From Gillisia sp. UBA3175 (GTDB lineage Bacteria; Bacteroidota; Bacteroidia; Flavobacteriales; Flavobacteriaceae): DNA of 64,000 bases. Location: NCBI GenBank assembly GCA_002364325.1, contig DEXV01000003.1, forward strand, positions 62,461-126,460, given 5' to 3'. Positions 35,809 to 45,002 of the stretch are shown here, one piece after another. Made by a program: the position numbers and the translations under genes. Positions within the stretch are counted from its first letter, which is position 1; the number at the start of each line of letters is the position of its first letter. Below the pieces are notes generated by a model. It was given only the letters and a program-made list of their open reading frames with translations, was not told where the DNA came from and ran no database searches.

Positions 35809-37435
35809 AAAGAACATACAGTTTTCTCATTAATCTGCTATTTTGCTTTTTAGCTAGATGAGGATTGAGATCATATGTGGTTACATAAGTTAAATTATAA
35901 TTGCTGAATTTTTCCTTCCATTCCGGATTGGCTTCGGGTGAAACTAAAATTCCAAAAGTTTCTTTAGCTTTAGAAGGAAGTTCTTCTTCAGAAAACACTA
36001 AGGGAATAGGTTTTCCATATTCGAAAATTAACTCTGGAAGAGTGCCCGAAGCTTCATAAACATCTAAATTATGAAGTTCTTGATATTCTTTAAGTTGTGA
36101 GATGTTAGGTTGATTTCTGTGAGGAGAAATGAGCTCCACCAAAGGAAAGCCGAAATTAAGAATTGCAAGTATCATCAAAAATTGCATTCCGAATAATAAT
36201 TTAGGTTTCTGCTTAGCTAACCCAAAAATAATAGTTATTCCAATTATAAGCATTACTAAGCTGAAGACAAAAAAGCTCCAAGTTTTTTCCCAAATAGCTG
36301 CATCAAAGAAATAGAATAATACAAAAGGAGTTGCAAATGCAACAAGGCTTAGGATAATGAAATTCAGGTAAATCGGGAATCGTTCAATTTTGGACAGATT
36401 ATTTCTGAAATTTTTAATGATATATTCCACATAAAAACCAGTGGTCATTGCAAGTGGAATGAGAACGGGAAGCAGATACCTGCTTTTTTTCTCAGGAATA
36501 ATAGATAATAGAACCACCGAAAATAAGGTCCATAGTATATAGAATTTATAAGCTTTTAGATTGGAAACTCTGGATCTAAGATACCAATAGAAAAGACCCA
36601 TAAAAGCAAGTATGGTCCAAATTCCACTTTGTATAAAGAAGCTCCAATAGTACCAAATGGGGCGAACATTATAGCTAAACCAGCGACCACTTTCTACCTC
36701 GGCAATTTCCGCAAAAGCTTCAGTGTCGTAATAATGCACAAATAAGGTCCACCATGATCCAAGGCTTAGTCCTAATGCTAAAAACAATAAAAGAGGTTTC
36801 CATTTATCTTTAAGGATTCCATATTTATAAACCCATCCGTAGCTTATAAGAAAAGGGAGAAAAAGCGCATATAAGGACACGGGGCCTTTGCTCAACAAGG
36901 AGGCTCCAAAGAATAATCCAGCTATAATTGCATGTTTGTATTGCCCTGTTTTATTTTGAAATAATAAAATTAAGAAATAACAACATCCAATCATAAATGC
37001 ATGAGTAAAAATATCCCATTGCCCATCTCTACCAGAAAAAACAATATAAAAAGAGGTCATCAGGATCAAGGTGGAACCAAAGGCAACATTCTTTTTGATC
37101 CTAAGTAAAAGCTGAAGTTTGTAAAATATAATGATCAAGAATATGGAGGTTAATGCCGCGGGTAAACGATAGGCAAATAAGTTTTCTATCCCAAATACCC
37201 ATGCAGAAAAAGCCGTTAACCATGTTGGTAAAGGCGGCTTTTCGTATCTGGCAGCTTCATTCATGGTAGTAAACACCCAGTGATGGTGAGTAAGCATTTC
37301 TCTGGCAGCAATAAAATTCCTTGCCTCCATGATATTCACCATAAGCACATCTAAATTGGAAATAAAAATCAAAACTCCTAAAAGAAGTAGCAAAGCAATT
37401 GGGTAATTCTTATAGAAGCTTTTTAGAAAGGCCAT
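35798..37435 (-). CDS. ArnT-like GT39 glycosyltransferase
   Basis: This 545-residue polytopic membrane protein has about 12 helices. The first periplasmic loop carries the GT-C signature: ...EARNFIAAREMLTHHHWVFTTMNEAARYEKPPLPTW, with the acidic residue and KPPLPTW typical of ArnT/PMT-type enzymes. It would transfer a sugar (such as 4-amino-arabinose or mannose) from a polyprenyl-phosphate donor to lipid A or protein. The real substrate is unknown. It stands alone between PAP2 and meaB. Confidence 0.92.
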   Translation of the reverse strand: MAFLKSFYKNYPIALLLLLGVLIFISNLDVLMVNIMEARNFIAAREMLTHHHWVFTTMNEAARYEKPPLPTWLTAFSAWVFGIENLFAYRLPAALTSIFLIIIFYKLQLLLRIKKNVAFGSTLILMTSFYIVFSGRDGQWDIFTHAFMIGCCYFLILLFQNKTGQYKHAIIAGLFFGASLLSKGPVSLYALFLPFLISYGWVYKYGILKDKWKPLLLFLALGLSLGSWWTLFVHYYDTEAFAEIAEVESGRWFSYNVRPIWYYWSFFIQSGIWTILAFMGLFYWYLRSRVSNLKAYKFYILWTLFSVVLLSIIPEKKSRYLLPVLIPLAMTTGFYVEYIIKNFRNNLSKIERFPIYLNFIILSLVAFATPFVLFYFFDAAIWEKTWSFFVFSLVMLIIGITIIFGLAKQKPKLLFGMQFLMILAILNFGFPLVELISPHRNQPNISQLKEYQELHNLDVYEASGTLPELIFEYGKPIPLVFSEEELPSKAKETFGILVSPEANPEWKEKFSNYNLTYVTTYDLNPHLAKKQNSRLMRKLYVLSKK

Positions 37436-37484
37436 AAAGGGTATTGAAAATTGAATTTTATTATTTATAATTTTAAGTGAGTGA

Positions 37485-38567
37485 TCACTTGTTGGAAAGC
37501 TTCAATAAAAATTTGGCAGCTGCAAAAGGTGTAGTCTCATTATTTTCTATTGCCTCCAATTGCTTATTAAGCTCCACCTTTATTTTCGGGTCTTTATAAA
37601 ATCTATTTTTAAGATGCTCATTGATGGTTTGTAAGAGCCAAAATTTATTTTGATCGTGCCTGTTAATCTCAAAATAGTTATTTTGATCTACAAGTTTCTT
37701 AAAATCTAAGATCATTTCCCAAACTTCTTGTATTCCTGTAACCTCCAATGCACTGCATAATGAAACTTTTGGCTGCCATTCACTTGCTTTTGGTGGGTAA
37801 AGATGCAACGCTCGCTTAAATTCTAATCTGGCATTTCTAGCGGCCTTTAGATTTTCCCCATCTGCCTTATTAATCACGATAGCATCTGCCATTTCTATTA
37901 TACCTCGTTTTATTCCTTGAAGTTCGTCTCCAGCACCTGCCAATTTCAGTAGTAAGAAGAAATCGGTCATACTGTGAACTGTGGTTTCACTCTGGCCTAC
38001 CCCAACAGTTTCAATTAAAATAACATCGAAACCGGCGGCTTCACAAAGAATGATAGATTCTCTGGTTTTCCTTGCCACTCCTCCTAAGGAATCGCCGGAA
38101 GGAGAAGGACGAATAAAAGCATTCTCTTCTGTTACTAAATTTTCCATTCGTGTCTTATCTCCCATAATGCTTCCATGAGAAACCGAACTGCTTGGATCTA
38201 CAGCCAAAACCGCAACCTTCTTTCCTTGCTTTACTAAAAAACTACCAAAAGCTTCAATAAAAGTACTTTTTCCAACCCCGGGAACACCGGTTATTCCAAT
38301 TCTAATAGATTTATGAGCATGTGGCAGGCAGACTTCTATTAATTTTTCTGCCAATTCTTGGTGTTCAGACTGGCTGCTTTCAATTAAAGTGATACCTCTA
38401 CTTAGAGCAGTTTTATTTCCTTTCAATAACTTCTCCGCCAATTGTGGATCAGTTAAAAAATTCTTTCTCGACGTCTTGATCTTCTCTCGGGAAGCCGGAT
38501 TAATATTGGGAGAAGTGGGAATGCTTTCCGATTGATGTAAAGCTGATTTCTGATTGGATTTAGTCAA
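37485..38567 (-). CDS. meaB: Methylmalonyl-CoA mutase-associated GTPase MeaB
   Basis: This G3E GTPase loads and protects adenosylcobalamin-dependent mutases. Motifs: P-loop GITGVPGVGKSTF, Walker B region ETVGVGQSE, base recognition NKAD, and switch segment DPSSSVSHGSIMGDKTRM. The frame extends to a TTG at 38639, but a TAAATTTG box at 38588-38595 lies between, so the TTG at 38567 (MTKSNQKSALHQSES, 360 residues) is preferred. IcmF in this window has its own GTPase, so MeaB probably serves a separate methylmalonyl-CoA mutase not seen here. Confidence 0.93.
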   Translation of the reverse strand: MTKSNQKSALHQSESIPTSPNINPASREKIKTSRKNFLTDPQLAEKLLKGNKTALSRGITLIESSQSEHQELAEKLIEVCLPHAHKSIRIGITGVPGVGKSTFIEAFGSFLVKQGKKVAVLAVDPSSSVSHGSIMGDKTRMENLVTEENAFIRPSPSGDSLGGVARKTRESIILCEAAGFDVILIETVGVGQSETTVHSMTDFFLLLKLAGAGDELQGIKRGIIEMADAIVINKADGENLKAARNARLEFKRALHLYPPKASEWQPKVSLCSALEVTGIQEVWEMILDFKKLVDQNNYFEINRHDQNKFWLLQTINEHLKNRFYKDPKIKVELNKQLEAIENNETTPFAAAKFLLKLSNK

Positions 38568-38587
38568 GACTGAATTGAGATTTATGA

Positions 38588-38595
38588 CAAATTTA
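38588..38595 (-). promoter_or_regulatory. Candidate -7 box for meaB
   Basis: Minus-strand TAAATTTG matches TAnnTTTG 21 bp upstream of the TTG at 38567 and downstream of the alternative TTG at 38639, deciding the start if the promoter is real. Confidence 0.5.
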
Positions 38596-38670
38596 TGAGC
38601 ACTTCTTTTGAAGTATTCCCCATATGTTGGTATCTTCAAATTTAATTAAAAATAATCAAAAACATACAAG

Positions 38671-39096
38671 ATGAAAACATTGTACAAAGCTAAAGTTACT
38701 ACATCTGGAGGTCGTGAAGGACATGTGAAAAGTGACGATGGTATTCTAGATATGAGAGTAAGTATGCCAAAAGGAATGGGAGGAAAAGGTGAGAATTATA
38801 CCAATCCAGAACAATTATTTGCGGCGGGTTATTCTTCTTGTTTTGGAAGTGCATTACAAGTAGTAGCAAAAAAACACAAAGTAGATCTTGGCGATTTTAG
38901 TGTAACGGCAACAGTTAAATTAGGAACTGCAGAAGATGGTAATTTGTTATTAGGAGTGATATTGGATTCCTATATTCCAGGAGTAGATGTCGAAACTGGT
39001 GAGAAATTAGTGAATGATGCACATGAAATTTGCCCTTATTCTAGAGCAACACGAGATAATATTAATGTAACTCTTAATTTAATGCTGGACGAATAA
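38671..39096 (+). CDS. ohr: Organic hydroperoxide resistance protein (Ohr/OsmC)
   Basis: This 141-residue thiol peroxidase reduces organic hydroperoxides. Both redox cysteines are present: GYSSCFGSALQVVA (near residue 57) and HEICPYSRATR (near residue 117). The N-terminal block TTSGGREGHVKSDDGILDMRVSMPKGMGG is typical of Ohr rather than OsmC. It is divergent from meaB, and no OhrR-type regulator is adjacent. Confidence 0.94.
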   Translation: MKTLYKAKVTTSGGREGHVKSDDGILDMRVSMPKGMGGKGENYTNPEQLFAAGYSSCFGSALQVVAKKHKVDLGDFSVTATVKLGTAEDGNLLLGVILDSYIPGVDVETGEKLVNDAHEICPYSRATRDNINVTLNLMLDE

Positions 39097-39215
39097 TTAA
39101 ATATTCTAAGCATTAATTAGTTAGTTGAAGAAAAGGTTGTTTAAGATCAAGATTCAATTAAAAGGTCTGGAATAGCGGGCAGTTTAATTAAGTTCTGAAC
39201 TTTTAAATAGCCTTT

Positions 39216-39770
39216 TTATCTTTTTATAGGAAGTGTAACTTTAGTCTTATCCCAGGCTAAATTAAATAAAACTAGTTCGTTAGATTTTTCGAAATAAATA
39301 CTGAACTGCTCCAATGATTCCTGCAGGTTTCGGGTTGGAACTTCTACTACAAGCACATCAAATTCTTCCTCACGATACGCTTTTTTGTCAAGATTAATTC
39401 CCCAAGGATACATTTTAGAGTTGAAGATCACCTTCCACGAATTTTCCATAGGAATGGTCCATAAGCTATATGTTCCCTCTTTTAATAAAGAACCATCCAC
39501 AAAAATATCTGAATTTGTAGTGAAGATCGTTGCTTCATTAGCACCGGTTCTCCAAACTTCATTAAAAGGCACTAAGGCTCCAAAAATCTCTCTCTCTTTT
39601 TTATAAGGTCGGTTGTAAACCACTTCCATTTTAAATGAACCTTCAGAATAAATACTTACATCTTCCGGACTATAGGCTTTTGTAGAATATCGCCAAATTA
39701 AAAAGCCACCAATTAGAAGTATTAAAATTCCAATTACCAACTTAACAATTGTAGAATCTGAAAGTTTCAT
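39216..39770 (-). CDS. DUF2911 membrane-anchored protein
   Basis: This 184-residue protein has an N-terminal membrane anchor (VKLVIGILILLIGGFLIW), then a DUF2911 beta domain: VVYNRPYKKEREIFGALVPFNEVWRTGANEATIF, DGSLLKEGTYSLWTIP and KVIFNSKMYPWGINLDKKAYREEEFD. The function of the family is unknown. Most members are secreted; here the N-terminal helix may be an uncleaved signal. It is a single gene. Confidence 0.9.
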   Translation of the reverse strand: MKLSDSTIVKLVIGILILLIGGFLIWRYSTKAYSPEDVSIYSEGSFKMEVVYNRPYKKEREIFGALVPFNEVWRTGANEATIFTTNSDIFVDGSLLKEGTYSLWTIPMENSWKVIFNSKMYPWGINLDKKAYREEEFDVLVVEVPTRNLQESLEQFSIYFEKSNELVLFNLAWDKTKVTLPIKR

Positions 39771-39958
39771 AGTACACGAAGCATTTTATTTACTTTTTCT
39801 AAAATTATGCCAATTGCTTTAATATAAAGGATTTTCCTACTTATTAATTTCTAATTGCCGGGGGACAGCTACTAATTTCAGAAAAAAAATGTAATTTTTG
39901 CAACACATACATTTTTACTTCGTCTTTTAAGTGATAACCAATTAACCATTAGTAGATT

Positions 39959-40507
39959 TTGTTAAAGCATCAGCTCATAGAAGATTGTTTGGCTAATAAC
40001 AGAAAAGCACAATTAGAACTATATAATAGTTATTGTGATGGAATGTTTATAGTTGCCAGCAGATTTTTAAGAGATTCTGCAGAGGCAGAAGACGCTATGC
40101 AAGAAGCTTTTATAAAAGCCTTTTCAAAATTGCATCAATTTTCAGGTGAAGTTACGTTTGGAGCTTGGTTAAAGAAGATAGTGATCAATAAATGTCTGGA
40201 TCATTTGAAAGCTAAAAAATTGGAATTTGTCGCTATTAATGAGCAGGTTTTGGAAAAGGTGGAAGACGAATCTAATGATTGGCTGGTGGATGATGAAATT
40301 GGAGTGGAAGATGTGAAGACTGAAATTAATGACTTACCGGAAAAATACAAATATCCGCTCATGTTATACCTTATTGAAGGCTATGATCATGAAGAGATAT
40401 CAGAGATCTTAAAGATCACACAAGTTGCTTCCAGAACATTGGTTCATAGAGGGAAACAGAAATTGCAGGAAAAATTAAAAGTGTTAAAAAATGGGACGAG
40501 ATATTAG
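39959..40507 (+). CDS. ECF sigma-70 family factor (module 1)
   Basis: This 182-residue ECF sigma factor has region 2 (AQLELYNSYCDGMFIVASRFLRDSAEAEDAMQEAFIKAFSKLHQF) and region 4 (LPEKYKYPLMLYLIEGYDHEEISEILKITQVASRTLVHRGKQKL). It starts at a TTG (39959, MLKHQLIEDC); no ATG occurs before region 2. A TAATTTTTG box near 39892 is one base longer than consensus. It overlaps its probable anti-sigma gene by 17 bp. Confidence 0.93.
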   Translation: MLKHQLIEDCLANNRKAQLELYNSYCDGMFIVASRFLRDSAEAEDAMQEAFIKAFSKLHQFSGEVTFGAWLKKIVINKCLDHLKAKKLEFVAINEQVLEKVEDESNDWLVDDEIGVEDVKTEINDLPEKYKYPLMLYLIEGYDHEEISEILKITQVASRTLVHRGKQKLQEKLKVLKNGTRY

Positions 40508-41093
40508 AGAGCTATTCAAGGAAGATGAGCCATGGACTTCAGATAAGCTAAGCAAGGGGCATGCAAAGCGCTTTGAAGCTAAGTTGGAAAAAGCGCTTCC
40601 AAAACAGAAAAAAAGGAACAGTTATACTTTCGTAAAGATCGCGGCCCTATTTATTTTTATAATTGGAATTGGGGCTTTCTTTTTAGATAGAGAGATCCCG
40701 AGAAATAACAATATTCCAGTTGTGAGCACTCCAGAAGTAGAGGAGAAAAAAAATGAAACCCCAGTGAGAGAATTTCAGTTAAGCGAGGTGTCTCCTGAAT
40801 TCAAAAAAATAGAGAATTACTATTTGGCTGGAATTAATTTGGAAATGGCAAAATTAGAGTTGAATCCTTCAAATAAAGCCTTGATTGACTCCTTTATGAG
40901 TAAGATGGCTGAACTTAATAATGAATACAAGCGCTTGAATACCGAGTTCAATGAAAACGGTTTAAACGAGCAAACTATTGAAGCTATGGTCCAAAATCTC
41001 CAATTTCGTTTGGATCTGTTATATAAGCTCAAGAATAAATTAAAAGAAATTAAACACACTAAAAATACAAGTAATGAAAACTATAAAGTCTAA
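40491..41093 (+). CDS. Probable anti-sigma factor (module 1)
   Basis: This 200-residue single-pass membrane protein has a cytoplasmic N-terminus (RDIRELFKEDEPWTSDKLSKGHAKRFEAKLEKAL), one helix (FVKIAALFIFIIGIGAFFL, ~48-66) and a helical periplasmic part. The zinc-finger (HxxxCxxC) of classical ASD anti-sigmas is absent. Gene overlap with the sigma factor and topology support the anti-sigma role, but no sequence motif proves it. The next gene overlaps it by about 20 bp. Confidence 0.75.
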   Translation: MGRDIRELFKEDEPWTSDKLSKGHAKRFEAKLEKALPKQKKRNSYTFVKIAALFIFIIGIGAFFLDREIPRNNNIPVVSTPEVEEKKNETPVREFQLSEVSPEFKKIENYYLAGINLEMAKLELNPSNKALIDSFMSKMAELNNEYKRLNTEFNENGLNEQTIEAMVQNLQFRLDLLYKLKNKLKEIKHTKNTSNENYKV

Positions 41094-42468
41094 CATATTA
41101 CTACTGCTTTTCTTGGTCTTTTCAATTGGGATCTCTGCTCAAAATAAAAAGCTGGACAAGAGCTATAAAACAAAAGCAGACGTTACTATTCGCATAGATG
41201 CAAAGTATACGAATGTGATCGTAGAGAATTGGGATAAAAATGAAGTTGCAATCGAGGCTTTTTTGGAAGGCGGAGATCTAAAAGGCGAGGCTTTAAAGAA
41301 TACTTTGAATTCTTGGAAACTAGAAACTTCGGGAACTCCAGATAAAATAGAAATAAACTCTGGTGGAGGAACTTCTATAAATTCAGATCTTGATCTTACC
41401 TCTTTAAATGAATCCTTAGGTGGTTTAGGTGAAATGCTAGCGCCAATAATGACAGATTTGATCGCGCCTATGTTGGAGAATATTAGTAAGAATCCGTTGC
41501 CATCTGAATTCTATGAAAAAATAGGGAACATGAATTTTGATTATGAAGCCTATAAAAAAGATGGGGATAAATATATGGAGAAGTGGGAGAAAAAGATGGA
41601 GAAGAACTTTGGAAAGGATTTCGAAAAATCCATGGAAGCTTGGGGAAAACAATTTGAAAAGAATTCTGAAGTTTGGGAAAAGGACTTTGCTGTAAAAATG
41701 GAAGGTTGGGGAGAAAACTTTGAGAAGAAGTTTGGCAAGGATATGGAAGAATGGGGAGAGAATTTTGGTAAGAAAATGGAAGCTTGGGGAGAGAACTTTG
41801 AAAAGGACATGGAAGCTAGTCAGAGTATGAAAGATGGTGGAAAAAGTAATCTAAAATTATCCAATCAAGGGAAACGAGTTATAAAAATTAAAATACCCAG
41901 AAATGCCAAACTAGATCTTGATGTGAGATATGGAGAATTAAAATTAGGAGAAAGAACCACCAATTTAAAAGCCAATCTCTCACACACAAATTTTAGCGCA
42001 AATATTATTGATGGTGAAAACACACAGGTAAAAGTTTCTTATAGCCCAATAAACATCAATCAATGGAATTACGGAGTGCTAAAGACCAATTATGTGGAGA
42101 ATTGTGAGATAGCGAGCGCTAAAAGCATAAAATTGGTTTCCAATTCCAGTGATGTTACAATTAAGGAGATCACCGAAACAGGAATTCTTTCCGGTACTTT
42201 TGGGGAATTAGCCGTTGGCAAACTAGGAGCTGGTTTTATAAATCTGGATATCACTTTAGAAAACAGTGATCTAAGACTATCCTTGCCAAGTGCTCCACTA
42301 AATTTTAATTATAATGGCACTCAAAGCAATATAGAATATCCAAAATCCTCCTCTATAAAATCTACCAAATCCTATGATAATGAGATCTTAAATGGGTATT
42401 ATAGATCCAAGGATGGAAATGGAAGTGTTAACATAAATGCAAGTTTTAGCGACGTATATGTAAAATAA
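41074..42468 (+). CDS. Secreted DUF4097-like protein with tryptophan-spaced helical repeats
   Basis: This 464-residue exported protein has a signal peptide (to FSIGISAQ, ~23). The first ~165 residues are of mixed structure. Residues ~168-249 are a charged helical repeat (MEKWEKK...MEAWGKQ...MEGWGEN...MEEWGEN...MEAWGEN) in which Trp recurs at 19, 11, 11, 15 and 11 residues. The C-terminal half (from RVIKIKIPRNAKLDLDVRYGELKLG) has the strand-rich DUF4097/adhesin-like pattern. It closes the ECF operon and is a likely envelope-stress effector or sensor partner; that is inference. No homolog function is known to me. Confidence 0.8.
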   Translation: MKTIKSNILLLLFLVFSIGISAQNKKLDKSYKTKADVTIRIDAKYTNVIVENWDKNEVAIEAFLEGGDLKGEALKNTLNSWKLETSGTPDKIEINSGGGTSINSDLDLTSLNESLGGLGEMLAPIMTDLIAPMLENISKNPLPSEFYEKIGNMNFDYEAYKKDGDKYMEKWEKKMEKNFGKDFEKSMEAWGKQFEKNSEVWEKDFAVKMEGWGENFEKKFGKDMEEWGENFGKKMEAWGENFEKDMEASQSMKDGGKSNLKLSNQGKRVIKIKIPRNAKLDLDVRYGELKLGERTTNLKANLSHTNFSANIIDGENTQVKVSYSPININQWNYGVLKTNYVENCEIASAKSIKLVSNSSDVTIKEITETGILSGTFGELAVGKLGAGFINLDITLENSDLRLSLPSAPLNFNYNGTQSNIEYPKSSSIKSTKSYDNEILNGYYRSKDGNGSVNINASFSDVYVK

Positions 42469-42470
42469 GT

Positions 42471-42478
42471 TATTTTTG
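42471..42478 (+). promoter_or_regulatory. Candidate -7 box for the M23 gene
   Basis: TATTTTTG matches TAnnTTTG 14 bp upstream of the ATG at 42493, giving a very short leader. Confidence 0.4.
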
Positions 42479-42492
42479 AAAAAAATAGCACG

Positions 42493-43185
42493 ATGCCCAC
42501 TTCCGATTTTTCAGAATTTCTAAAAGAATGTACCACAGCATTTACACCAGTTTTGGATAAAACATATTCCAAAAGGGATTTTGTTCATATAGATCTTTCT
42601 GAAACCAATGAGAAAATTAGAGAAATGCCAATTCCATCGGCAGTTGCGGTTAAAGATTTTATAGATGGCTATGTGTCTTCTAAAAAAGCGAAGATTGCGT
42701 ACGGAGGTTATAATGAAAAGCGTAACCTATATCAGCGCAGTGTTATCTTTAATAATGACGCTTCTCCTTCAACAAGAAATATACATATTGGTTTAGATCT
42801 TTGGGCAGAGACAGGAACTTCTGTTCTCGCGGCGTTGGATGGAACTGTTCATAGTTTTAACAACAATGAAGGTTTTGGCAATTACGGCCCTACAATTATA
42901 CTAGAACATAACCTGGATGATAGAACTTTTTACACCCTTTATGGGCATTTGAATATGGAATCCATTAAAAAGCTTAGTTTCGGTCAGATCGTAGAAGCTG
43001 GGGATAAGATTGGAGCATTGGGTAGTCCAAAGGTGAATGGAGATTATGCTCCGCATTTACATTTTCAGATAATAGAAGATATACAAGGATACACTGGAGA
43101 TTACCCTGGAGTAGCTTCAGTAGATAAGTTAGAGTTCTATTTAGGGAATTGCCCAGATCCTAATTTGCTACTGAAAATAAGCTAA
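42493..43185 (+). CDS. M23 family metallopeptidase
   Basis: This 230-residue LytM-type zinc endopeptidase domain has ligands HIGLDLW (HxxxD near residue 99) and HLHFQI (HxH near 193), and the typical core GTVHSFNNNEGFGNYGPTIILEHNLDDRTFYTLYGHL. Such enzymes cleave peptidoglycan cross-links, but no signal peptide is visible here. It may be cytoplasmic, exported by another route, or mis-started. It directly follows the ECF module (25-bp gap). Confidence 0.9.
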   Translation: MPTSDFSEFLKECTTAFTPVLDKTYSKRDFVHIDLSETNEKIREMPIPSAVAVKDFIDGYVSSKKAKIAYGGYNEKRNLYQRSVIFNNDASPSTRNIHIGLDLWAETGTSVLAALDGTVHSFNNNEGFGNYGPTIILEHNLDDRTFYTLYGHLNMESIKKLSFGQIVEAGDKIGALGSPKVNGDYAPHLHFQIIEDIQGYTGDYPGVASVDKLEFYLGNCPDPNLLLKIS

Positions 43186-43218
43186 AGCAAATCGCACTTT
43201 AATTTCAAATAAATCATT

Positions 43219-43701
43219 CTATTGCTTCTTGGTCTTTAAGAACCAAGCAACTGCTGCTGCGGTTACAACTCCCATCACCAAAGCTCCAAAAGTGGCCTGA
43301 ATGATATACGATTTCAGATTAAAATAAGCTTCCGCCTGTTCTTGATTCATTACCGAGTTCTTCACGCTATAAGCAATTACATTATTAAAATAATCTGGAG
43401 TGATATAAGTACTGGTAATGTACTGAGTTAAAGGGGCAAATAGCGTAACTACAATGGTAATTATAATTCCGGCAACAAATCCCTGTCTCCACGTCATTTG
43501 TCCATCGTAGAAATTTTGCCGTTTATCCCTAAGCGCCAAAAAGTAAATAAGTACAGCGATAATCCCAAAAAAGTTGGTGTAAATAGCCTGTTTGTCTATG
43601 TGTACATCATGCCAACCCATTGCTTTTTCGAAAACCATCCAAAGTAAAGATGCTACAACAAATAGAATTCCCCACTTAATTTCAATTGTAAACTTATTCA
43701 T
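43219..43701 (-). CDS. DUF4199 membrane protein
   Basis: This 160-residue protein has four hydrophobic helices and an extracytoplasmic loop between helices 3 and 4 (ITSTYITPDYFNNVIAYSVKN). The family signature GQMTWRQGFVAGIIITIV is present. The function is unknown; DUF4199 is widespread in Bacteroidota. It is convergent to the M23 gene. Confidence 0.9.
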   Translation of the reverse strand: MNKFTIEIKWGILFVVASLLWMVFEKAMGWHDVHIDKQAIYTNFFGIIAVLIYFLALRDKRQNFYDGQMTWRQGFVAGIIITIVVTLFAPLTQYITSTYITPDYFNNVIAYSVKNSVMNQEQAEAYFNLKSYIIQATFGALVMGVVTAAAVAWFLKTKKQ

Positions 43702-43848
43702 CTTTGATATGCTTTGGTTAGATAGATAAAGGTATCAAAAACTTAGGTTTATTTTTCAGCTGAATAAAAAATGCTTTACATCTTCAGAAGTTCTGAAAGT
43801 AGTTTCCAAAGTTATTGGAAGTGTTTTCAGAAAGTAAATTTTTAGAAG

Positions 43849-43913
43849 TTGTCAAACAGAGCTTGTCGAAGTTTTTCGTTGAAAAATGCATTTCGACAGG
43901 CTCAATGTGACAA
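43849..43913. repeat. Single copy of the GTCAAAC...GTGACA inverted repeat
   Basis: The left arm TTGTCAAACAGAGCTTGTCG and right arm CGACAGGCTCAATGTGACAA form a long imperfect inverted repeat with a ~17-nt centre. It is the same family as the tandem array at 45.4 kb, here alone between the DUF4199 and DUF6249 genes. Confidence 0.85.
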
Positions 43914-43927
43914 TTTGAAATTTAATA

Positions 43928-44278
43928 TTATGCGTCCTTATTTAATTTCTTGGTAAGGAAAAATCCAACAAATAAACCAATTCCGGCCATTAAGAAAATC
44001 GTTCCTGGGAATGCTACATCTTCATCTACATTAAAATTATAGGTGAGTATATTAGCAATAAAGATCCCTAATCCAATTCCCATTAAAAGCAAAGCCAGAT
44101 TAAGTACAAGAACTTTCCAGATAGGGGTTACTCGTTTGCTAGCGCTGTAAAAAATAGAGGCATCTCCTCCTTTATCTATTAATGCCAGTCGCTCTCTATT
44201 CCTTGCAGAAATATACAAGTAGAACATTCCGAAAATAACTCCAAAAATGATTGGTAAAATAATAACTTCAGATCCCAT
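43928..44278 (-). CDS. DUF6249-like membrane protein
   Basis: This 116-residue protein has three hydrophobic helices. The basic segment after helix 1 (ISARNRERLALIDKGGDASIF) is the recognisable mark of DUF6249-type proteins. It is divergent from the second ECF sigma gene, as such genes commonly are in this phylum, so it may be part of the same regulon; that is inference. Confidence 0.8.
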   Translation of the reverse strand: MGSEVIILPIIFGVIFGMFYLYISARNRERLALIDKGGDASIFYSASKRVTPIWKVLVLNLALLLMGIGLGIFIANILTYNFNVDEDVAFPGTIFLMAGIGLFVGFFLTKKLNKDA

Positions 44279-44420
44279 GATGATAATTTTTTAAGTTTAG
44301 ATAATAACTGTTCGTTTTCTAATAGGACGATCAATTTAGAAAACAGGTTACAGGAAATCTTTTATTATTTTTACACTTAATTGTGTAACCATATCCCTTT
44401 TACTAGCGTCCTATTAAATA

Positions 44421-45002
44421 ATGAATGAGCCTTCAGACCTTTATTTAATTAAGAGAACATTGGATGGAGATACCAATGCCTATGGGTTATTGGTTAAAAG
44501 ACATCAAGATTATATATTTAATATTGTGAACAAGATGCTGCGGAATAGGGAAGAGGCAGAGGAGATTGCTCAAGATGTTTTTATAAAGGCGTATAATGTG
44601 CTTGAGAGTTATAAAGGAGAGGCTAAATTTTCTACCTGGCTTTATAAAATAGCCTACAGGAAAGCGTTGGACAGCATTAAAAAGAATAAACGAACTAGTA
44701 GCTTGGAATTAGTAGAAAATCTAACCGAAGATGCTTCAGCGCATCTAGATACTGGATTAGAAATATTATTACTAGAGGAAAAGCAGGAGATCATAAAAAG
44801 CTGCATTTTGAAGCTTCCAGAAATAGAAGCTGCCATTATTACACTTTTTTATTATGAAGAACAATCTGTAAAGGAGATTGCCGAAATCACAGGTCTTTCT
44901 GAAGATAATATAAAAGTGAAATTATTTAGAAGTAGAAAATTGTTGTTTTCATTATTAGCTAGTTATTTGAAACCTGAAAAATTTGTAGAAAATGGAAGAT
45001 GA
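44421..45002 (+). CDS. ECF sigma-70 family factor (module 2)
   Basis: This 193-residue ECF sigma factor has region 2 LVKRHQDYIFNIVNKMLRNREEAEEIAQDVFIKAYNVLESYKGEAKFSTWLYKIAYRKALD and region 4 LPEIEAAIITLFYYEEQSVKEIAEITGLSEDNIKVKLFRSRKLL, both complete. It overlaps the downstream membrane-protein gene by 11 bp. It is clearly distinct from the module-1 factor, so two independent ECF circuits lie within 5 kb. Confidence 0.95.
   Translation: MNEPSDLYLIKRTLDGDTNAYGLLVKRHQDYIFNIVNKMLRNREEAEEIAQDVFIKAYNVLESYKGEAKFSTWLYKIAYRKALDSIKKNKRTSSLELVENLTEDASAHLDTGLEILLLEEKQEIIKSCILKLPEIEAAIITLFYYEEQSVKEIAEITGLSEDNIKVKLFRSRKLLFSLLASYLKPEKFVENGR

Noticed and set aside
41437..41810. Two minus-strand frames (Phe/Ser-rich) opposite the Trp-repeat gene
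   Set aside because: They are antisense shadows of the repeated Lys/Glu codons of a well-supported gene.
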